From: Paraflavitalea devenefica
Lineage (GTDB): Bacteria; Bacteroidota; Bacteroidia; Chitinophagales; Chitinophagaceae
Length of the DNA stretch: 64,000 nucleotides
NCBI RefSeq assembly: GCF_011759375.1
Contig: NZ_JAARML010000002.1
Coordinates: forward strand, 1,612,001 to 1,676,000
Direction of reading: 5' to 3'
Shown here: positions 49,972 to 59,862 of the stretch, piece by piece
Position numbering within the stretch: position 1 is the stretch's first letter
Layout: each line of letters starts with the position of its first letter
The notes under the pieces: generated by a model
Told to the model about the DNA's origin: nothing
Databases searched by the model: none
The model's input: the letters and a program-made list of their open reading frames with translations, nothing else
Translations under genes and position numbers: made by a program

Positions 49972-51558
49972 ATGAAAAAACAACTTTTCTATACAACCTT
50001 ATTGATGGTGCTGGCTTTGGGTGGCTGTAAAAAGTTTGCCAATGAAGAGCCTTTGTCGGATGGTAAACTGGAAGATTTTTTCAAAAGCGTATATGAGGCT
50101 GATGCCGCTATGGCCGGCATGTATGCGGGTATGCAGCAATGTATGATCGGGGAGAGTCAGTTCAATAACCGGCTCACCTATTGGGGGGATGCACGGGCCG
50201 ATAATATGGAACCAAGCCAGTATGCCAATAACAATCATAACGAGATGTTCTTAAATAGTTTGACCCCCAATAATACTTATTCCGACTGGGGGCCTTTATA
50301 TACGATAATAGGCAGGGCTAACCTGAATATTGCGAAATTTCCCGAGATCAATAACTATGCCCGTGGTAGCCAGATCATCTCCGACGCTACTTTAAAAAGT
50401 TACCTGATGCAATGTTATACTATGCGGGCCGTGTGTTATTTCTATCTGTTGCGGATATGGGGCGGCGTTCCTATCCGTACTACACCTTTCCTTAAGCTCG
50501 ATGACAATCCCAAGGCGCCCAGGGAATCAAAGGCGAAAGTAAAGGAACAGATCATTTCCGATCTGCAAACAGCTTATGACCTTATTGCTACGAAAGGTTC
50601 TACACCCATTATATGGTATCTGCACGAAGGAGCTATCGCTGCTATCATGGCGGATGTGTACATGTGGAGAAGCCACGATGATGAAATTATGCCTGAATAC
50701 GACAAAGCGATTGAATGGATGAAAATATTGTTTAAATCCAAAGGCGCCACCGGCAAGGTATACAATGCCACCGGGCAAACTGTTACCGGAAGCGGCGGTG
50801 TAGCTACTGACCTGGAAACTACCGGCAACTGGAAAGGCATTTTCACGAACCCCGCTGGCAGCATTGAAACCATCTGGTCCCTTCACTGGAATGTGGATGC
50901 TAATGGTTGCCCGTGTATGGCAGGCGTATCCTCGGCCAGGAACAATACACCTATAAAAACTGCCTTTCAGATATTTAACACCTGGGGTAAAAGTACGACC
51001 GATACGCGCGGAAAACAGACCATTGACCAGTTTAAGACTGATAACTGGGACAGGGTAATAAAATGGTATGGCCCGAATGGGTTTACCAATGCAACCACTA
51101 CCTATCTTACCAGTGCGCAGGCCGCATCCTTTTCGGGTACGGATAAAACTGTTTATGTACCCATGTACCGCCTGGCCGATATGTTCCTGTTGTATGCAGA
51201 GGCGTTGAATAAGACTGGTGACAGGGACAATGCCCGTAGATACCTGAACCTGGTACGTATGCGGGCCACACTGCCTGCCTATACCACTGCGGAGCTTACC
51301 ACTGAAACAGAGATGGAAGATGCCATCCTGAATGAAAGACGCTGGGAGCTATTTGCCGAAGGTAAGCGCTGGTTCGACCTCGTGCGTACCGACCGGGTGA
51401 TACAGATCATGGACCCCATTTTAAAGGCAAGGCAACTGGCCAATGGCGGCGCTGAAGTAGGCTTTGGTACAGATAAAAGAAAATACATGTGGCCCTTGAA
51501 CCGGAATGTGATGAATGCCAATCCCAACCTGCAGCAAAATAAGCCCTATTCAGATTAG
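49972..51558 (+). CDS. susD: SusD/RagB-type glycan-binding lipoprotein
   Basis: 528 residues. Lipoprotein signal with lipobox (LALGGC, C19), then the SusD N-terminal mark (FANEEPLSDGKLEDFFKSVYEADAAMAGMY) and TPR-like helices (YDKAIEWMKILF). The C-terminal part has the family's end pattern: YRLADMFLLYAEALNKTGDRDNARRYLNLVRMRATLP, AILNERRWELFAEGKRWFDLVRTDRV and PLNRNVMNANPNLQQN. It is the lid of the SusC channel at the cell surface. It begins 11 bases after SusC. Bound sugar is not readable from the sequence. Confidence 0.96.
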   Translation: MKKQLFYTTLLMVLALGGCKKFANEEPLSDGKLEDFFKSVYEADAAMAGMYAGMQQCMIGESQFNNRLTYWGDARADNMEPSQYANNNHNEMFLNSLTPNNTYSDWGPLYTIIGRANLNIAKFPEINNYARGSQIISDATLKSYLMQCYTMRAVCYFYLLRIWGGVPIRTTPFLKLDDNPKAPRESKAKVKEQIISDLQTAYDLIATKGSTPIIWYLHEGAIAAIMADVYMWRSHDDEIMPEYDKAIEWMKILFKSKGATGKVYNATGQTVTGSGGVATDLETTGNWKGIFTNPAGSIETIWSLHWNVDANGCPCMAGVSSARNNTPIKTAFQIFNTWGKSTTDTRGKQTIDQFKTDNWDRVIKWYGPNGFTNATTTYLTSAQAASFSGTDKTVYVPMYRLADMFLLYAEALNKTGDRDNARRYLNLVRMRATLPAYTTAELTTETEMEDAILNERRWELFAEGKRWFDLVRTDRVIQIMDPILKARQLANGGAEVGFGTDKRKYMWPLNRNVMNANPNLQQNKPYSD

Positions 51559-51604
51559 ACGCATGATCCGTTGTGCTTAATGAATAACCAGTAATAAAGA
51601 GTAT

Positions 51605-52444
51605 ATGAAAAATACACGCATTTATATCACCTGTTTTCTACTGTTAACGGCCTTTTATATGACAGGCTGTTATAAGCTGCAAACTGATTATGATTATCAA
51701 AAAAGAGAGGCTGACCCTAAAGTCAATATGACCGCGAAAGACTATATCCTTTCAAGGGGTACCAGCGCTCCGAGCAACGATACTATTTTTAAATGGATGC
51801 AAAAAGCCATCGAATATTCGGGTATAGATATCTCGGAATATGAGAAGGCTGGCCGGACCTATATTTTGCTGCATACGGATGCTATTAGAAGGCTTACCAG
51901 CGGCAAGGTGACTGCCGGATTTTTCTTCGATTATCCCGTTGTGGTGAAGGATAACGCCGGTGTTCCTATAAAATCCCTGGTCAACCCTGCGTTGGATTCG
52001 CTCCGGCCAGCCGTTGCCTGGGAAGACTATTCAAAGGAAACCGTAAAGAACCTGTTGCTATACCTCATCGTTCAGGGCGAATATGGTTTTGATAACCTGA
52101 CTATTAACAATAAAGCGGTAACAACCCTGTTGCCGCCCAATACCAAGGTTGACCCGAAAGAAACGAGGTTGGGATGGGTGATCACCAAAAATGAACCCAA
52201 TCCAGACCCCTCTTTTGCTACCAGCGTAACTTATAGTCCAGCCCTTGGTTCGGGATTTGACCAGGAGGGCAAGATGAACCTGAAGATCCTGAATAATGAT
52301 GTAGCACCCATTGTTGTCAATGATAGAGTATACAACCGTACGGCGGGGTATTATTTTACCAATGGAAGGGGCCATGTATTCAGCTCCACTGCCAGCGGTG
52401 TTCCTGGTACCGGCATGCCTCCATTCAGGTATAGCTGGTTTTAA
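51605..52444 (+). CDS. Fasciclin-like surface lipoprotein
   Basis: 279 residues. Lipobox in LLTAFYMTGC (C22). The body resembles a fasciclin (FAS1) domain: KDYILSRGTSAPSNDTIFKWMQKAIEYSGIDISEYEKAGRTYILLHTDAIRRL, then ETVKNLLLYLIVQGEYGFDNLTINNKAVTTLLPPN. A Gly/Thr-rich beta end follows (GYYFTNGRGHVFSSTASG). Proteins in this position after SusD usually sit on the surface and help bind the glycan. It lies 46 bases after SusD on the same strand. Function inferred from place. Confidence 0.72.
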   Translation: MKNTRIYITCFLLLTAFYMTGCYKLQTDYDYQKREADPKVNMTAKDYILSRGTSAPSNDTIFKWMQKAIEYSGIDISEYEKAGRTYILLHTDAIRRLTSGKVTAGFFFDYPVVVKDNAGVPIKSLVNPALDSLRPAVAWEDYSKETVKNLLLYLIVQGEYGFDNLTINNKAVTTLLPPNTKVDPKETRLGWVITKNEPNPDPSFATSVTYSPALGSGFDQEGKMNLKILNNDVAPIVVNDRVYNRTAGYYFTNGRGHVFSSTASGVPGTGMPPFRYSWF

Positions 52445-52567
52445 AGGAGTTGTTTTATTAAAAAATAAAAGTTGAAAATTAATGTAAGAAGCCGGCAGTA
52501 AGGTGCCGGTTTCTTTACTTTGATAAAGATACGCTTGAACGAGTTTTGATGAAAACTGACAGAAAGC

Positions 52568-55030
52568 ATGACTATAAGAGCATTACTGATAACCTGTCTG
52601 ACCCTGTGCATCCAATCCTTACATGCCCGGCAGCAAACGCGCTTAAATAACAATTGGGAATTCCTGCGGCAGGACCTCGGCGGTATCTGGGAAGCTGTAC
52701 GCCCGGTAGGCAAAGGCAATCCCGAAAGCGTGCCCTTGTGGCAGCCCGTTACCTTGCCGCATTGTGTGAATGCTTTCGATGCGGTTGATCCGGATGTAAA
52801 CTATTACCAGGGACCAGCCTGGTACCGTACCCAACTGGAACTTAAAAATCCGTATGCCAACGGAAGGACCCTGCTGCATTTTGAAGGGGCCGGGCAAAAG
52901 ACAGAAGTATATGTATATACTACCAAAGTAGTTACCCATGTAGGAGGCTATGATGAATTTACCGCCGATATTACCGATGCAGTCAATGCCTTTACCCAAA
53001 CGGAAGTATACCAAAAGCAGTTCAAAGGGAAAGTGCCCATCGCTATCCGTACCGATAATTCCCGCGACCTCGAAATGATCCCTTCTGATCTGTCCGACTT
53101 CAACCTCTATGGCGGCATCTACCGTTACCTGAACCTCGTATACACGCCCGCTTTATCCATGGAGAAGTTATTCGCACTGGCCGAAACGGATCCTGCCGGC
53201 AAAACCGGTAAGCTCACCATCCGGTCCCGTTTTTACAATCCACAAGGTATCAGCAATACTTCCCTGGTGGTAAAACTATTTGATCCTGCCGGTAAATTGG
53301 TGCAGGACCTTACGAAAGAAATAATGATAGGCAATGGCGATATAAGCATTGCGGCATTGACAATAAAGAAACCACAGCTATGGTCAACAGAGGCGCCTAA
53401 ACTCTATACCGTTGAAGTGACCTTGAAAAGGCCGGAAGGCAACTATACCCAACGCGAGAAGATCGGCTTCCGCCACTTTGAATTTGTGGACCATGGTCCT
53501 TTTAAGCTCAATGGCCAGCGCCTCCTGCTGAGGGGTACCCATCGTCATGAAGACCATGCCGGCGTAGCTGCCGCCATGACCGATGAGCAGATGCGGGCAG
53601 AAATGATCATGATGAAAGAAATGGGCGTCAACTTCATCAGGCTGGGACATTACCAGCAATCCCGTACAATTTTGAACCTTTGCGATAGTCTCGGTATTGT
53701 AGTATGGGAAGAAATTCCCTGGTGCCGTGGTGGCCTGGGCGGTGAGGTATATAAAGAGCAGGCCAGGCGTATGTTGCGCAACATGATTGAGCAGCATTAC
53801 AACCATGCTTCCGTCATTATATGGGGACTGGGCAATGAAAATGACTGGCCGGGCGACTTCCCCGAATTTGATAAAGAAAAGATCAGGATCTTCATGAAGG
53901 AACTCAATGATCTTTCGCATCAACTGGACCCTACCCGTAAAACGGCTATCCGCCGCTGTGATTTCTGTAAGGATATTGTTGATGTATATTCTCCTTCTAT
54001 CTGGGCGGGTTGGTACAGGGGCATCTATACCGAATACAAATCCATAACGGAGGAAGAATTTAAGAAAGTAAATCATTTTCTGCATGTGGAGTGGGGTGGC
54101 GACAGCCATGCCGGCCGGCATTCAGAAAGCCCTGATAAAGCCCTGCAGAATATAAAACCTGCCGGTGCGGCGGATGAACGCGCAGGCGATGCTTCTTTAT
54201 TTGGCGGTGCTGCAAGGGCCTCCAAAGACGGCGACTGGAGCGAATCGTATATCTGTAACCTTATAGACTGGCACCTGAAAGAGCAGGAAACCATGTCCTG
54301 GCTCACGGGTACTGCGCAATGGCCCTTTAAAGATTTCTCCACTCCTGTGCGGCCCGATAACCCGGTACCTTATATGAACCAGAAAGGGGTGGTGGAGCGC
54401 GACCTGACCAAAAAAGAAGCCTACCATGTATTTCAATCTTACTGGACCAGTAAACCCATGGCGCACATCTATGGCCATAGCTGGCCGGTACGTTGGGGCG
54501 GGGCAGAAGAAGAGAAAATGGTGAAAGTCTATTCCAATTGCGATGAAGCAGAATTATTCCTCAATGGCAAAAGCTATGGGGTTAAGAAACGCAGTTCGCA
54601 GGACTTCCCGGCCGCAGGCCTGCGCTGGAACCTGCGTTTTAACAAAGGACTGAATACGATCAACGTAATAGCCCGTAAAGGAAAAGAGTTTGTACGGGAT
54701 GCCATCAGCTTCCAGTACCAGACGGACACCTGGGGTAAACCGGCAAAGCTGGACCTGCAGAAAATAAAAGAAGAGAATGGCATCGCCACGGTACAGATAA
54801 GGCTGCTGGATGAAAAAGGTATTCCCTGCCTGGATGCCACCAACTGGGTACGTTTTGGCCTGGCCGGTGATGGTAAACTGATAGATAATCAAGGTACTTC
54901 GTCCGGAAGCCGGTATGTACAAACGTACAATGGCAGGGCCACCATCAACCTGCAAACCAATAAAGGCATGAATGTAGTGAGCGTGCAAAGTGCCGGCATG
55001 AAAACAGTGACGATTGAGTTAGATAATTAA
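52568..55030 (+). CDS. GH2 glycoside hydrolase, beta-galactosidase-like
   Basis: 820 residues with signal peptide (MTIRALLITCLTLCIQSLHA). Jelly-roll sugar-binding domain (~25-190), immunoglobulin-like domain (~195-305), a TIM barrel (~310-640) and a further beta domain. GH2 marks: FKLNGQRLLLRGTHRHEDHAG, NFIRLGHYQQSR, acid/base E424 in GLGNEND and nucleophile E508 in HVEWGGD. The family includes beta-galactosidases, beta-mannosidases and beta-glucuronidases. Its place beside fucosidases, which often cap galactose, points to galactose removal, but GH2 specificity needs testing. The ATG at 52568 follows the lipoprotein stop by 123 bases. Confidence 0.93.
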   Translation: MTIRALLITCLTLCIQSLHARQQTRLNNNWEFLRQDLGGIWEAVRPVGKGNPESVPLWQPVTLPHCVNAFDAVDPDVNYYQGPAWYRTQLELKNPYANGRTLLHFEGAGQKTEVYVYTTKVVTHVGGYDEFTADITDAVNAFTQTEVYQKQFKGKVPIAIRTDNSRDLEMIPSDLSDFNLYGGIYRYLNLVYTPALSMEKLFALAETDPAGKTGKLTIRSRFYNPQGISNTSLVVKLFDPAGKLVQDLTKEIMIGNGDISIAALTIKKPQLWSTEAPKLYTVEVTLKRPEGNYTQREKIGFRHFEFVDHGPFKLNGQRLLLRGTHRHEDHAGVAAAMTDEQMRAEMIMMKEMGVNFIRLGHYQQSRTILNLCDSLGIVVWEEIPWCRGGLGGEVYKEQARRMLRNMIEQHYNHASVIIWGLGNENDWPGDFPEFDKEKIRIFMKELNDLSHQLDPTRKTAIRRCDFCKDIVDVYSPSIWAGWYRGIYTEYKSITEEEFKKVNHFLHVEWGGDSHAGRHSESPDKALQNIKPAGAADERAGDASLFGGAARASKDGDWSESYICNLIDWHLKEQETMSWLTGTAQWPFKDFSTPVRPDNPVPYMNQKGVVERDLTKKEAYHVFQSYWTSKPMAHIYGHSWPVRWGGAEEEKMVKVYSNCDEAELFLNGKSYGVKKRSSQDFPAAGLRWNLRFNKGLNTINVIARKGKEFVRDAISFQYQTDTWGKPAKLDLQKIKEENGIATVQIRLLDEKGIPCLDATNWVRFGLAGDGKLIDNQGTSSGSRYVQTYNGRATINLQTNKGMNVVSVQSAGMKTVTIELDN

Positions 55031-55048
55031 GGGTGGGTCGCTTCTACA

Positions 55049-55095
55049 CTCGCTCGCCTCCGGCGAGTGAGGCTATTTACAAGCCTCCGGCTTGT
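55049..55095. repeat. Two adjacent short hairpins between GH2 and GH95 genes
   Basis: CTCGCTCGCC-TCC-GGCGAGTGAG (55049-55071, one mismatch) and ACAAGCC-TCC-GGCTTGT (55079-55095, perfect) share the same TCC loop. They separate GH2 and GH95 transcription and may end or process the message. Confidence 0.55.
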
Positions 55096-55127
55096 TCGAA
55101 AAAGTAAACCAATAAATACAAATACCA

Positions 55128-57686
55128 TTGAAACGTATTGCTTTTCTCGTTGCTGTATGCTTTGCCGGCTTTGTAGTAAGTGGGCAAAATGATCCCAATC
55201 TCCGGTTATGGTACAATAAACCCGCCAAAGCCTGGGAAGAAGCGCTGCCGCTGGGCAACGGAAAAACCGGCGCCATGGTCTTTGGTAAAGTAAAATCGGA
55301 ACGTTACCAGTTGAATGACAATACGCTTTGGAGCGGCTTCCCCGATCCGGGCAACAATCCCAACGGGCCCACCGTATTGCCACAGGTACGCCAGGCTGTA
55401 TTTGAGGGTGACTATACCAAAGCTGCTGACCTGTGGAAAAAAATGCAGGGGCCATACTCCGCCCGTTATCTTCCGCTCGGCGACCTGCTGCTGCATTTCC
55501 CCGCTACCGATACCATCGGCACGCAATACTATCGTGACCTTGACCTGAACAATGCTACTGCTACCGTACGCTATACTACCGGTGGCGTACAGTACCAGCG
55601 GCAGGCATTCACCAGCTTTCCCGATAAAGTAATGATGATAAGGCTTACCGCCAATAAAAGCGCTTCGGTCAGCTTTACGGCTGCCCTCACCAGTAAGTTG
55701 CGCTACAGTGTGAAGGCCACTGCCAATAACCAGTTAATCCTGACAGGCAAGGCGCCGAAGTTTGTAGCCAATCGCGAATCGGAACCACAGCAGGTCGTAT
55801 ATGATGAAGACGCGAAAGGAGAGGGGATGAACTTTGAGATTCATCTCTATATTAAAACAGAAGGTGGTACCGTAAAACAAGCAGGTGATCAACTCACCGT
55901 AACCGGCGCCAATGCAGTGACCATCTACCTTACTGAAGCGACCAGCTTTAATGGCTTTAATAGATCGCCCGGCAAGGAAGGAAAAAATCCTGCTATAGAA
56001 GCCGGCGCTAACCTTAAGAAAGTGCTTGCTTTCTCCTGGGACCAGTTGAAGCAACGCCATATTACCGATTACCAGTCGCTGTTTAACCGGGTAAAACTCA
56101 ACCTGGGCGCCAATGCCGAAGCGGTAAAATTGCCTACAGATGAAAGGCTGCGCCGTTATGCCGGCACACAAAATGATAACCCGTTACAAACGCTCTATTA
56201 CCAGTTTGGCCGCTACCTGCTCATTGCCAGTTCACGTCCCGGTTCCAGGCCGGCCAACCTGCAAGGCATCTGGAATGATCATATCCAGCCACCCTGGGGC
56301 AGCAATTACACCACCAACATCAATACAGAAATGAATTACTGGCTGGCGGAGAATACCAACCTTTCCGAATGCCACCAGCCTTTGTTCGACTTCATGAAAG
56401 AGCTGGCCGTGAATGGAGCGGTCACCGCCAAAGTAAATTACAACATCCCGGAAGGATGGGTAACACACCATAACTCCGACCTGTGGGCCAAAACCTCCCC
56501 ACCCGGTGGTTACGAGTGGGACCCGCGGGGCATGCCACGCTGGAGTTGCTGGCCGATGGCCGGCGTATGGTTCAGCACCCACCTGTGGGAGCATTATCTC
56601 TTTACCGGTGATAAAAAATGGCTGCAATCAACGGCGTATCCCCTGATGAAGGGTGCTACGCAGTTCATGCTGCACTGGCTAATCAAAGACAGCACGACAC
56701 CGTACTTAGTCACCAATCCTTCTACTTCACCAGAGAATACCATCAAGCTGAAAGGAAAGGAATACCAGGTAGCATTGGCCAGTACCATGGATATGTCCTT
56801 ACTGCGGGAGTTGTTTAAGGCCGTGATCAACACCAGTACTTTACTGAATACAGATGCCGCCTTCCGGGTCCAGGTACAGCAGGCGCTTGATAAGCTCTAT
56901 CCTTACCATATTGGTCAGTACGGACAATTGCAGGAATGGTATGGCGATTGGGATGATCCGAAAGACAAGCACCGTCACCTCTCTCATTTATTTGGTTTGT
57001 ATCCTGGCAGCCAGATCACCGTACAGCAAACGCCTGAACTGGCGGCGGCGGCCAAACAATCACTGATCCACCGCGGTGATGTAAGTACCGGCTGGTCTAT
57101 GGCCTGGAAGATCAACTGGTGGGCCAGGTTGCAGGATGGTGACCATGCCTATAAAATACTAAGTGATGCCTTTACCTATATTGATCCCACACAGGCCCGC
57201 GAAACCATGGGTGGCGGCGGCACGTATCCCAATCTCTTCGATGCGCATCCGCCTTTCCAGATTGATGGCAACTTCGGTGCTACAGCAGGCATCACAGAAA
57301 TGTTGCTGCAAAGCCATGCAGGTTACCTGAGTTTCCTGCCGGCATTACCCGGCGTCTGGAGTGAGGGCAGCATCAAAGGCATTAAGGCTAGAGGCAACTT
57401 TACGGTAGCCATTCAATGGGCGGCGGGAAAGCTGGTGAAAGCAACCATCCTTTCAGGGGCGGGCGGCATTTGCCGTATCAAAACTACCACACCGGTTAAA
57501 ATAGTGGAAGTAAAAGCCAATCCGGCGCAAGGCGGCAATGCCAATCCGTTGAATATTGCATATGGAAAACTGGTATACGAAAAGAACGCGCAGGCCCCCC
57601 TGCAATCCATCAATAAGGAAGGCGAATATGTAATAGAATTCCCCACCGTGAAGGGGAAGACATATACGGTAGTGAATAGTCAATAA
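55128..57686 (+). CDS. GH95 alpha-L-fucosidase (or alpha-L-galactosidase)
   Basis: 852 residues from a TTG start at 55128; no ATG gives a better signal peptide (KRIAFLVAVCFAGFVVSGQ). N-terminal beta-sandwich (~20-260: LRLWYNKPAKAWEEALPLGNGKTGAMVFG, LNDNTLWSG) and an (alpha/alpha)6 barrel. Catalytic layout of GH95: NINTEMNYW (Asn residues that position water), acid E536 in NPSTSPEN and D713 in FQIDGNFG. It removes alpha-1,2-linked L-fucose by inversion; some relatives use L-galactose. Direct linkage to the L-fucose operon makes fucosidase the better call. The preceding GH2 is separated by two hairpins, so it may have its own transcript. Confidence 0.94.
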   Translation: MKRIAFLVAVCFAGFVVSGQNDPNLRLWYNKPAKAWEEALPLGNGKTGAMVFGKVKSERYQLNDNTLWSGFPDPGNNPNGPTVLPQVRQAVFEGDYTKAADLWKKMQGPYSARYLPLGDLLLHFPATDTIGTQYYRDLDLNNATATVRYTTGGVQYQRQAFTSFPDKVMMIRLTANKSASVSFTAALTSKLRYSVKATANNQLILTGKAPKFVANRESEPQQVVYDEDAKGEGMNFEIHLYIKTEGGTVKQAGDQLTVTGANAVTIYLTEATSFNGFNRSPGKEGKNPAIEAGANLKKVLAFSWDQLKQRHITDYQSLFNRVKLNLGANAEAVKLPTDERLRRYAGTQNDNPLQTLYYQFGRYLLIASSRPGSRPANLQGIWNDHIQPPWGSNYTTNINTEMNYWLAENTNLSECHQPLFDFMKELAVNGAVTAKVNYNIPEGWVTHHNSDLWAKTSPPGGYEWDPRGMPRWSCWPMAGVWFSTHLWEHYLFTGDKKWLQSTAYPLMKGATQFMLHWLIKDSTTPYLVTNPSTSPENTIKLKGKEYQVALASTMDMSLLRELFKAVINTSTLLNTDAAFRVQVQQALDKLYPYHIGQYGQLQEWYGDWDDPKDKHRHLSHLFGLYPGSQITVQQTPELAAAAKQSLIHRGDVSTGWSMAWKINWWARLQDGDHAYKILSDAFTYIDPTQARETMGGGGTYPNLFDAHPPFQIDGNFGATAGITEMLLQSHAGYLSFLPALPGVWSEGSIKGIKARGNFTVAIQWAAGKLVKATILSGAGGICRIKTTTPVKIVEVKANPAQGGNANPLNIAYGKLVYEKNAQAPLQSINKEGEYVIEFPTVKGKTYTVVNSQ

Positions 57687-57707
57687 CATCAAACTATAAA
57701 CATTCCA

Positions 57708-59855
57708 ATGAGGCATTTCAAACATATAGGTGTTCTCTTGCTCCTGGTGAGCATTTCCATCAGCGTAATAGCTCAATCTCCCACCTGGACGGAAGTCGCG
57801 CCCGGTGTATGGAAAGCCACCATTGGCAAGCCCGAAGCTTTTGACTTGCTCAAGGCAGCAGGCAGTATACCCAATAAAGAAGCACTGGGGGCTATTACCA
57901 AAGCCGGTTTCCCTTTCTCCAAAGCCGATATTGCCGCCCGTACACAGGATGGTAAAACCTCCCTGCGTTTCCCTTTACAGAAAGAAGAGCAGGTATATGG
58001 CTTTGGCCTCAACTTCCAAACGGTACACCAGCGTGGCAAGATATTGCAATTGCATGTAGACCACTTTGGCGGCAAAGACAATGGCCGTAACCATGCACCT
58101 ACGCCCTTTTATGTATCCTCACTGGGCTATGGCGTATTCATCAATGCTGCCCGTTACATCACTGTATATGCAGGTGCCGGCGTGCGGAAGGACAGCAAAA
58201 ATCCACCGGTGGCTAAAGACCGCAATACCGATAAATCATGGGCTGCCCGTCCTTATTCCGATGCGGTAGAAATACTCGTGCCGGCGGGAGGGGTGGAAGT
58301 ATATGTGTTTGCCGGACCTACACCATTGGATGCGGTGCGCCGTTTCAACCTGTTCAGTGGTGGTGGCTGCCTGCCTCCGCGCTGGGGACTGGGTTTTACC
58401 CAACGGGTGCAGCGTTTGTACAATGCCGGTGATGTGAAAAAAGAGGCCAATGACTTTGAGCAAAAAGGTTATCCGCTGGATTACATCGGACTGGAGCCCG
58501 GATGGCAAAGCAAATCCTATCCCTGCACTTTTGAGTGGGACAAAACACGTTTCCCGCAACCACAGCAGTTTGTAAAAGAGATGCTGGATAAAGGCATCCG
58601 CCTGAACCTCTGGCTCAATCCTTACGTATCGCCGGAGGCATCTATCTATAAACCTATTTTGCCTTATACAGGTTCCCATACCGTATGGGTAGGCGCTGTA
58701 CCTGATTTCACCATGCCACAGGCCCGTAAGTTGTTTTTCGATCAGTTAAAGAAAGACCAGGTAAGTATTGGGATAAGTGGTTATAAAATTGATGAAGTGG
58801 ATGGTTATGATCATTACCTCTGGCCCGATGTGGCTACCTTCCCTTCGGGTAACAGTGCCGAACAGTTGAGGCAAACCTATGGAGTGCTGGCGCAACGTTA
58901 TAGTACAGACTTATACCGCCAGCAGAATTCCAGGACCTTTGGCCTGGTGCGCGCCTCCAATGGCGGCGCCGCTTCCTTTCCCTATGTGATCTACAATGAT
59001 TACTACAACCATGAAGATTTTATCACGGCGCTCATCAACAGCGGTTTTGCCGGTGTATTGTGGACGCCGGAAGTGCGCGCCTCCAAAACAGGCGAAGAAT
59101 GGCTGCGCCGTTTTCAAACGGTGATCTTTTCGCCCATGGCCATGATCAATGCCTGGAGCAGCGGCACCAAACCCTGGAGTTATCCCGAAGTGGCGGAGCA
59201 GGTAAAGCAACTGGCCCTGCTGCGCATGCAGATGATGCCTTACTGGTACACAGAATTTGCGCGGTATCATTACGAGGGTATTCCGCCTTTCCGTGCCATG
59301 AACCTCGAAGCAGGCTTCCGGCAGGAAGTAAAAAAAGAAGCCGTCAATGAGAACCTGGAGCAGAACCCTTATGCAGAGGCAGCTTCCAAAGAGATCAAAG
59401 ATCAATACATGGCCGGTGAATACTTACTGGTAGCGCCTTTATTCACGGGACAAACCACCCGCAAAGTGATCCTGCCCAAAGGCAAATGGTACGATTTCTA
59501 TACCGGCGCCTATGCCGGTGATGGGGAAATCATCACCGTAACGCCGGGCCTGGATAAAATACCGGTGTACGTAAAGGATGGTGGTATCATACCCATGATG
59601 CCGGCCATGCTGCATGCACCCAAGGCCGGTGAGCAGGTAGACCTGGAGGTCCGCTACTATGGCGAAAAGCCGGGCCTGTATAAATTGTATGATGATGATG
59701 GGGAGACCTTCAACTATGAAAAAGGAGCTTATAGCTGGCGTACCATCACCGTGTCGAAAGATGCCAATGGACAGTTGAAAGGCAATATCAGTGCACCGGT
59801 AACCGGAAAGCCGAATACCATAGGAAAAGTGACCTTTACCATGATGACGAAATAA
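57708..59855 (+). CDS. GH31 glycoside hydrolase, substrate uncertain
   Basis: 715 residues with signal peptide (MRHFKHIGVLLLLVSISISVIAQ). N-terminal beta domain with YGFGLNFQTVHQRGK, then a TIM barrel: LPPRWGLGFTQRV, LDYIGLEPGWQSKSYPCTFEWDKTRFP, nucleophile D362 in YKIDEVDGYD, a probable acid/base D431 in VIYNDYYN (instead of the usual SGD) and PEVRASKTGEEWLRRFQ. C-terminal beta domains follow. GH31 contains alpha-xylosidases, alpha-glucosidases and alpha-galactosidases. The IDEVD and YNDYY variants put this one outside the best-known branches, so no sugar is claimed. It is 21 bases after GH95 and co-transcribed with it. Confidence 0.88.
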   Translation: MRHFKHIGVLLLLVSISISVIAQSPTWTEVAPGVWKATIGKPEAFDLLKAAGSIPNKEALGAITKAGFPFSKADIAARTQDGKTSLRFPLQKEEQVYGFGLNFQTVHQRGKILQLHVDHFGGKDNGRNHAPTPFYVSSLGYGVFINAARYITVYAGAGVRKDSKNPPVAKDRNTDKSWAARPYSDAVEILVPAGGVEVYVFAGPTPLDAVRRFNLFSGGGCLPPRWGLGFTQRVQRLYNAGDVKKEANDFEQKGYPLDYIGLEPGWQSKSYPCTFEWDKTRFPQPQQFVKEMLDKGIRLNLWLNPYVSPEASIYKPILPYTGSHTVWVGAVPDFTMPQARKLFFDQLKKDQVSIGISGYKIDEVDGYDHYLWPDVATFPSGNSAEQLRQTYGVLAQRYSTDLYRQQNSRTFGLVRASNGGAASFPYVIYNDYYNHEDFITALINSGFAGVLWTPEVRASKTGEEWLRRFQTVIFSPMAMINAWSSGTKPWSYPEVAEQVKQLALLRMQMMPYWYTEFARYHYEGIPPFRAMNLEAGFRQEVKKEAVNENLEQNPYAEAASKEIKDQYMAGEYLLVAPLFTGQTTRKVILPKGKWYDFYTGAYAGDGEIITVTPGLDKIPVYVKDGGIIPMMPAMLHAPKAGEQVDLEVRYYGEKPGLYKLYDDDGETFNYEKGAYSWRTITVSKDANGQLKGNISAPVTGKPNTIGKVTFTMMTK

Positions 59856-59862
59856 CTTGAAA

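Noticed and set aside
53384..54121. A 245-codon minus-strand frame inside GH2.
   Set aside because: The GH2 frame holds catalytic motifs E424 and E508; the opposite frame is a by-product of its codon use.
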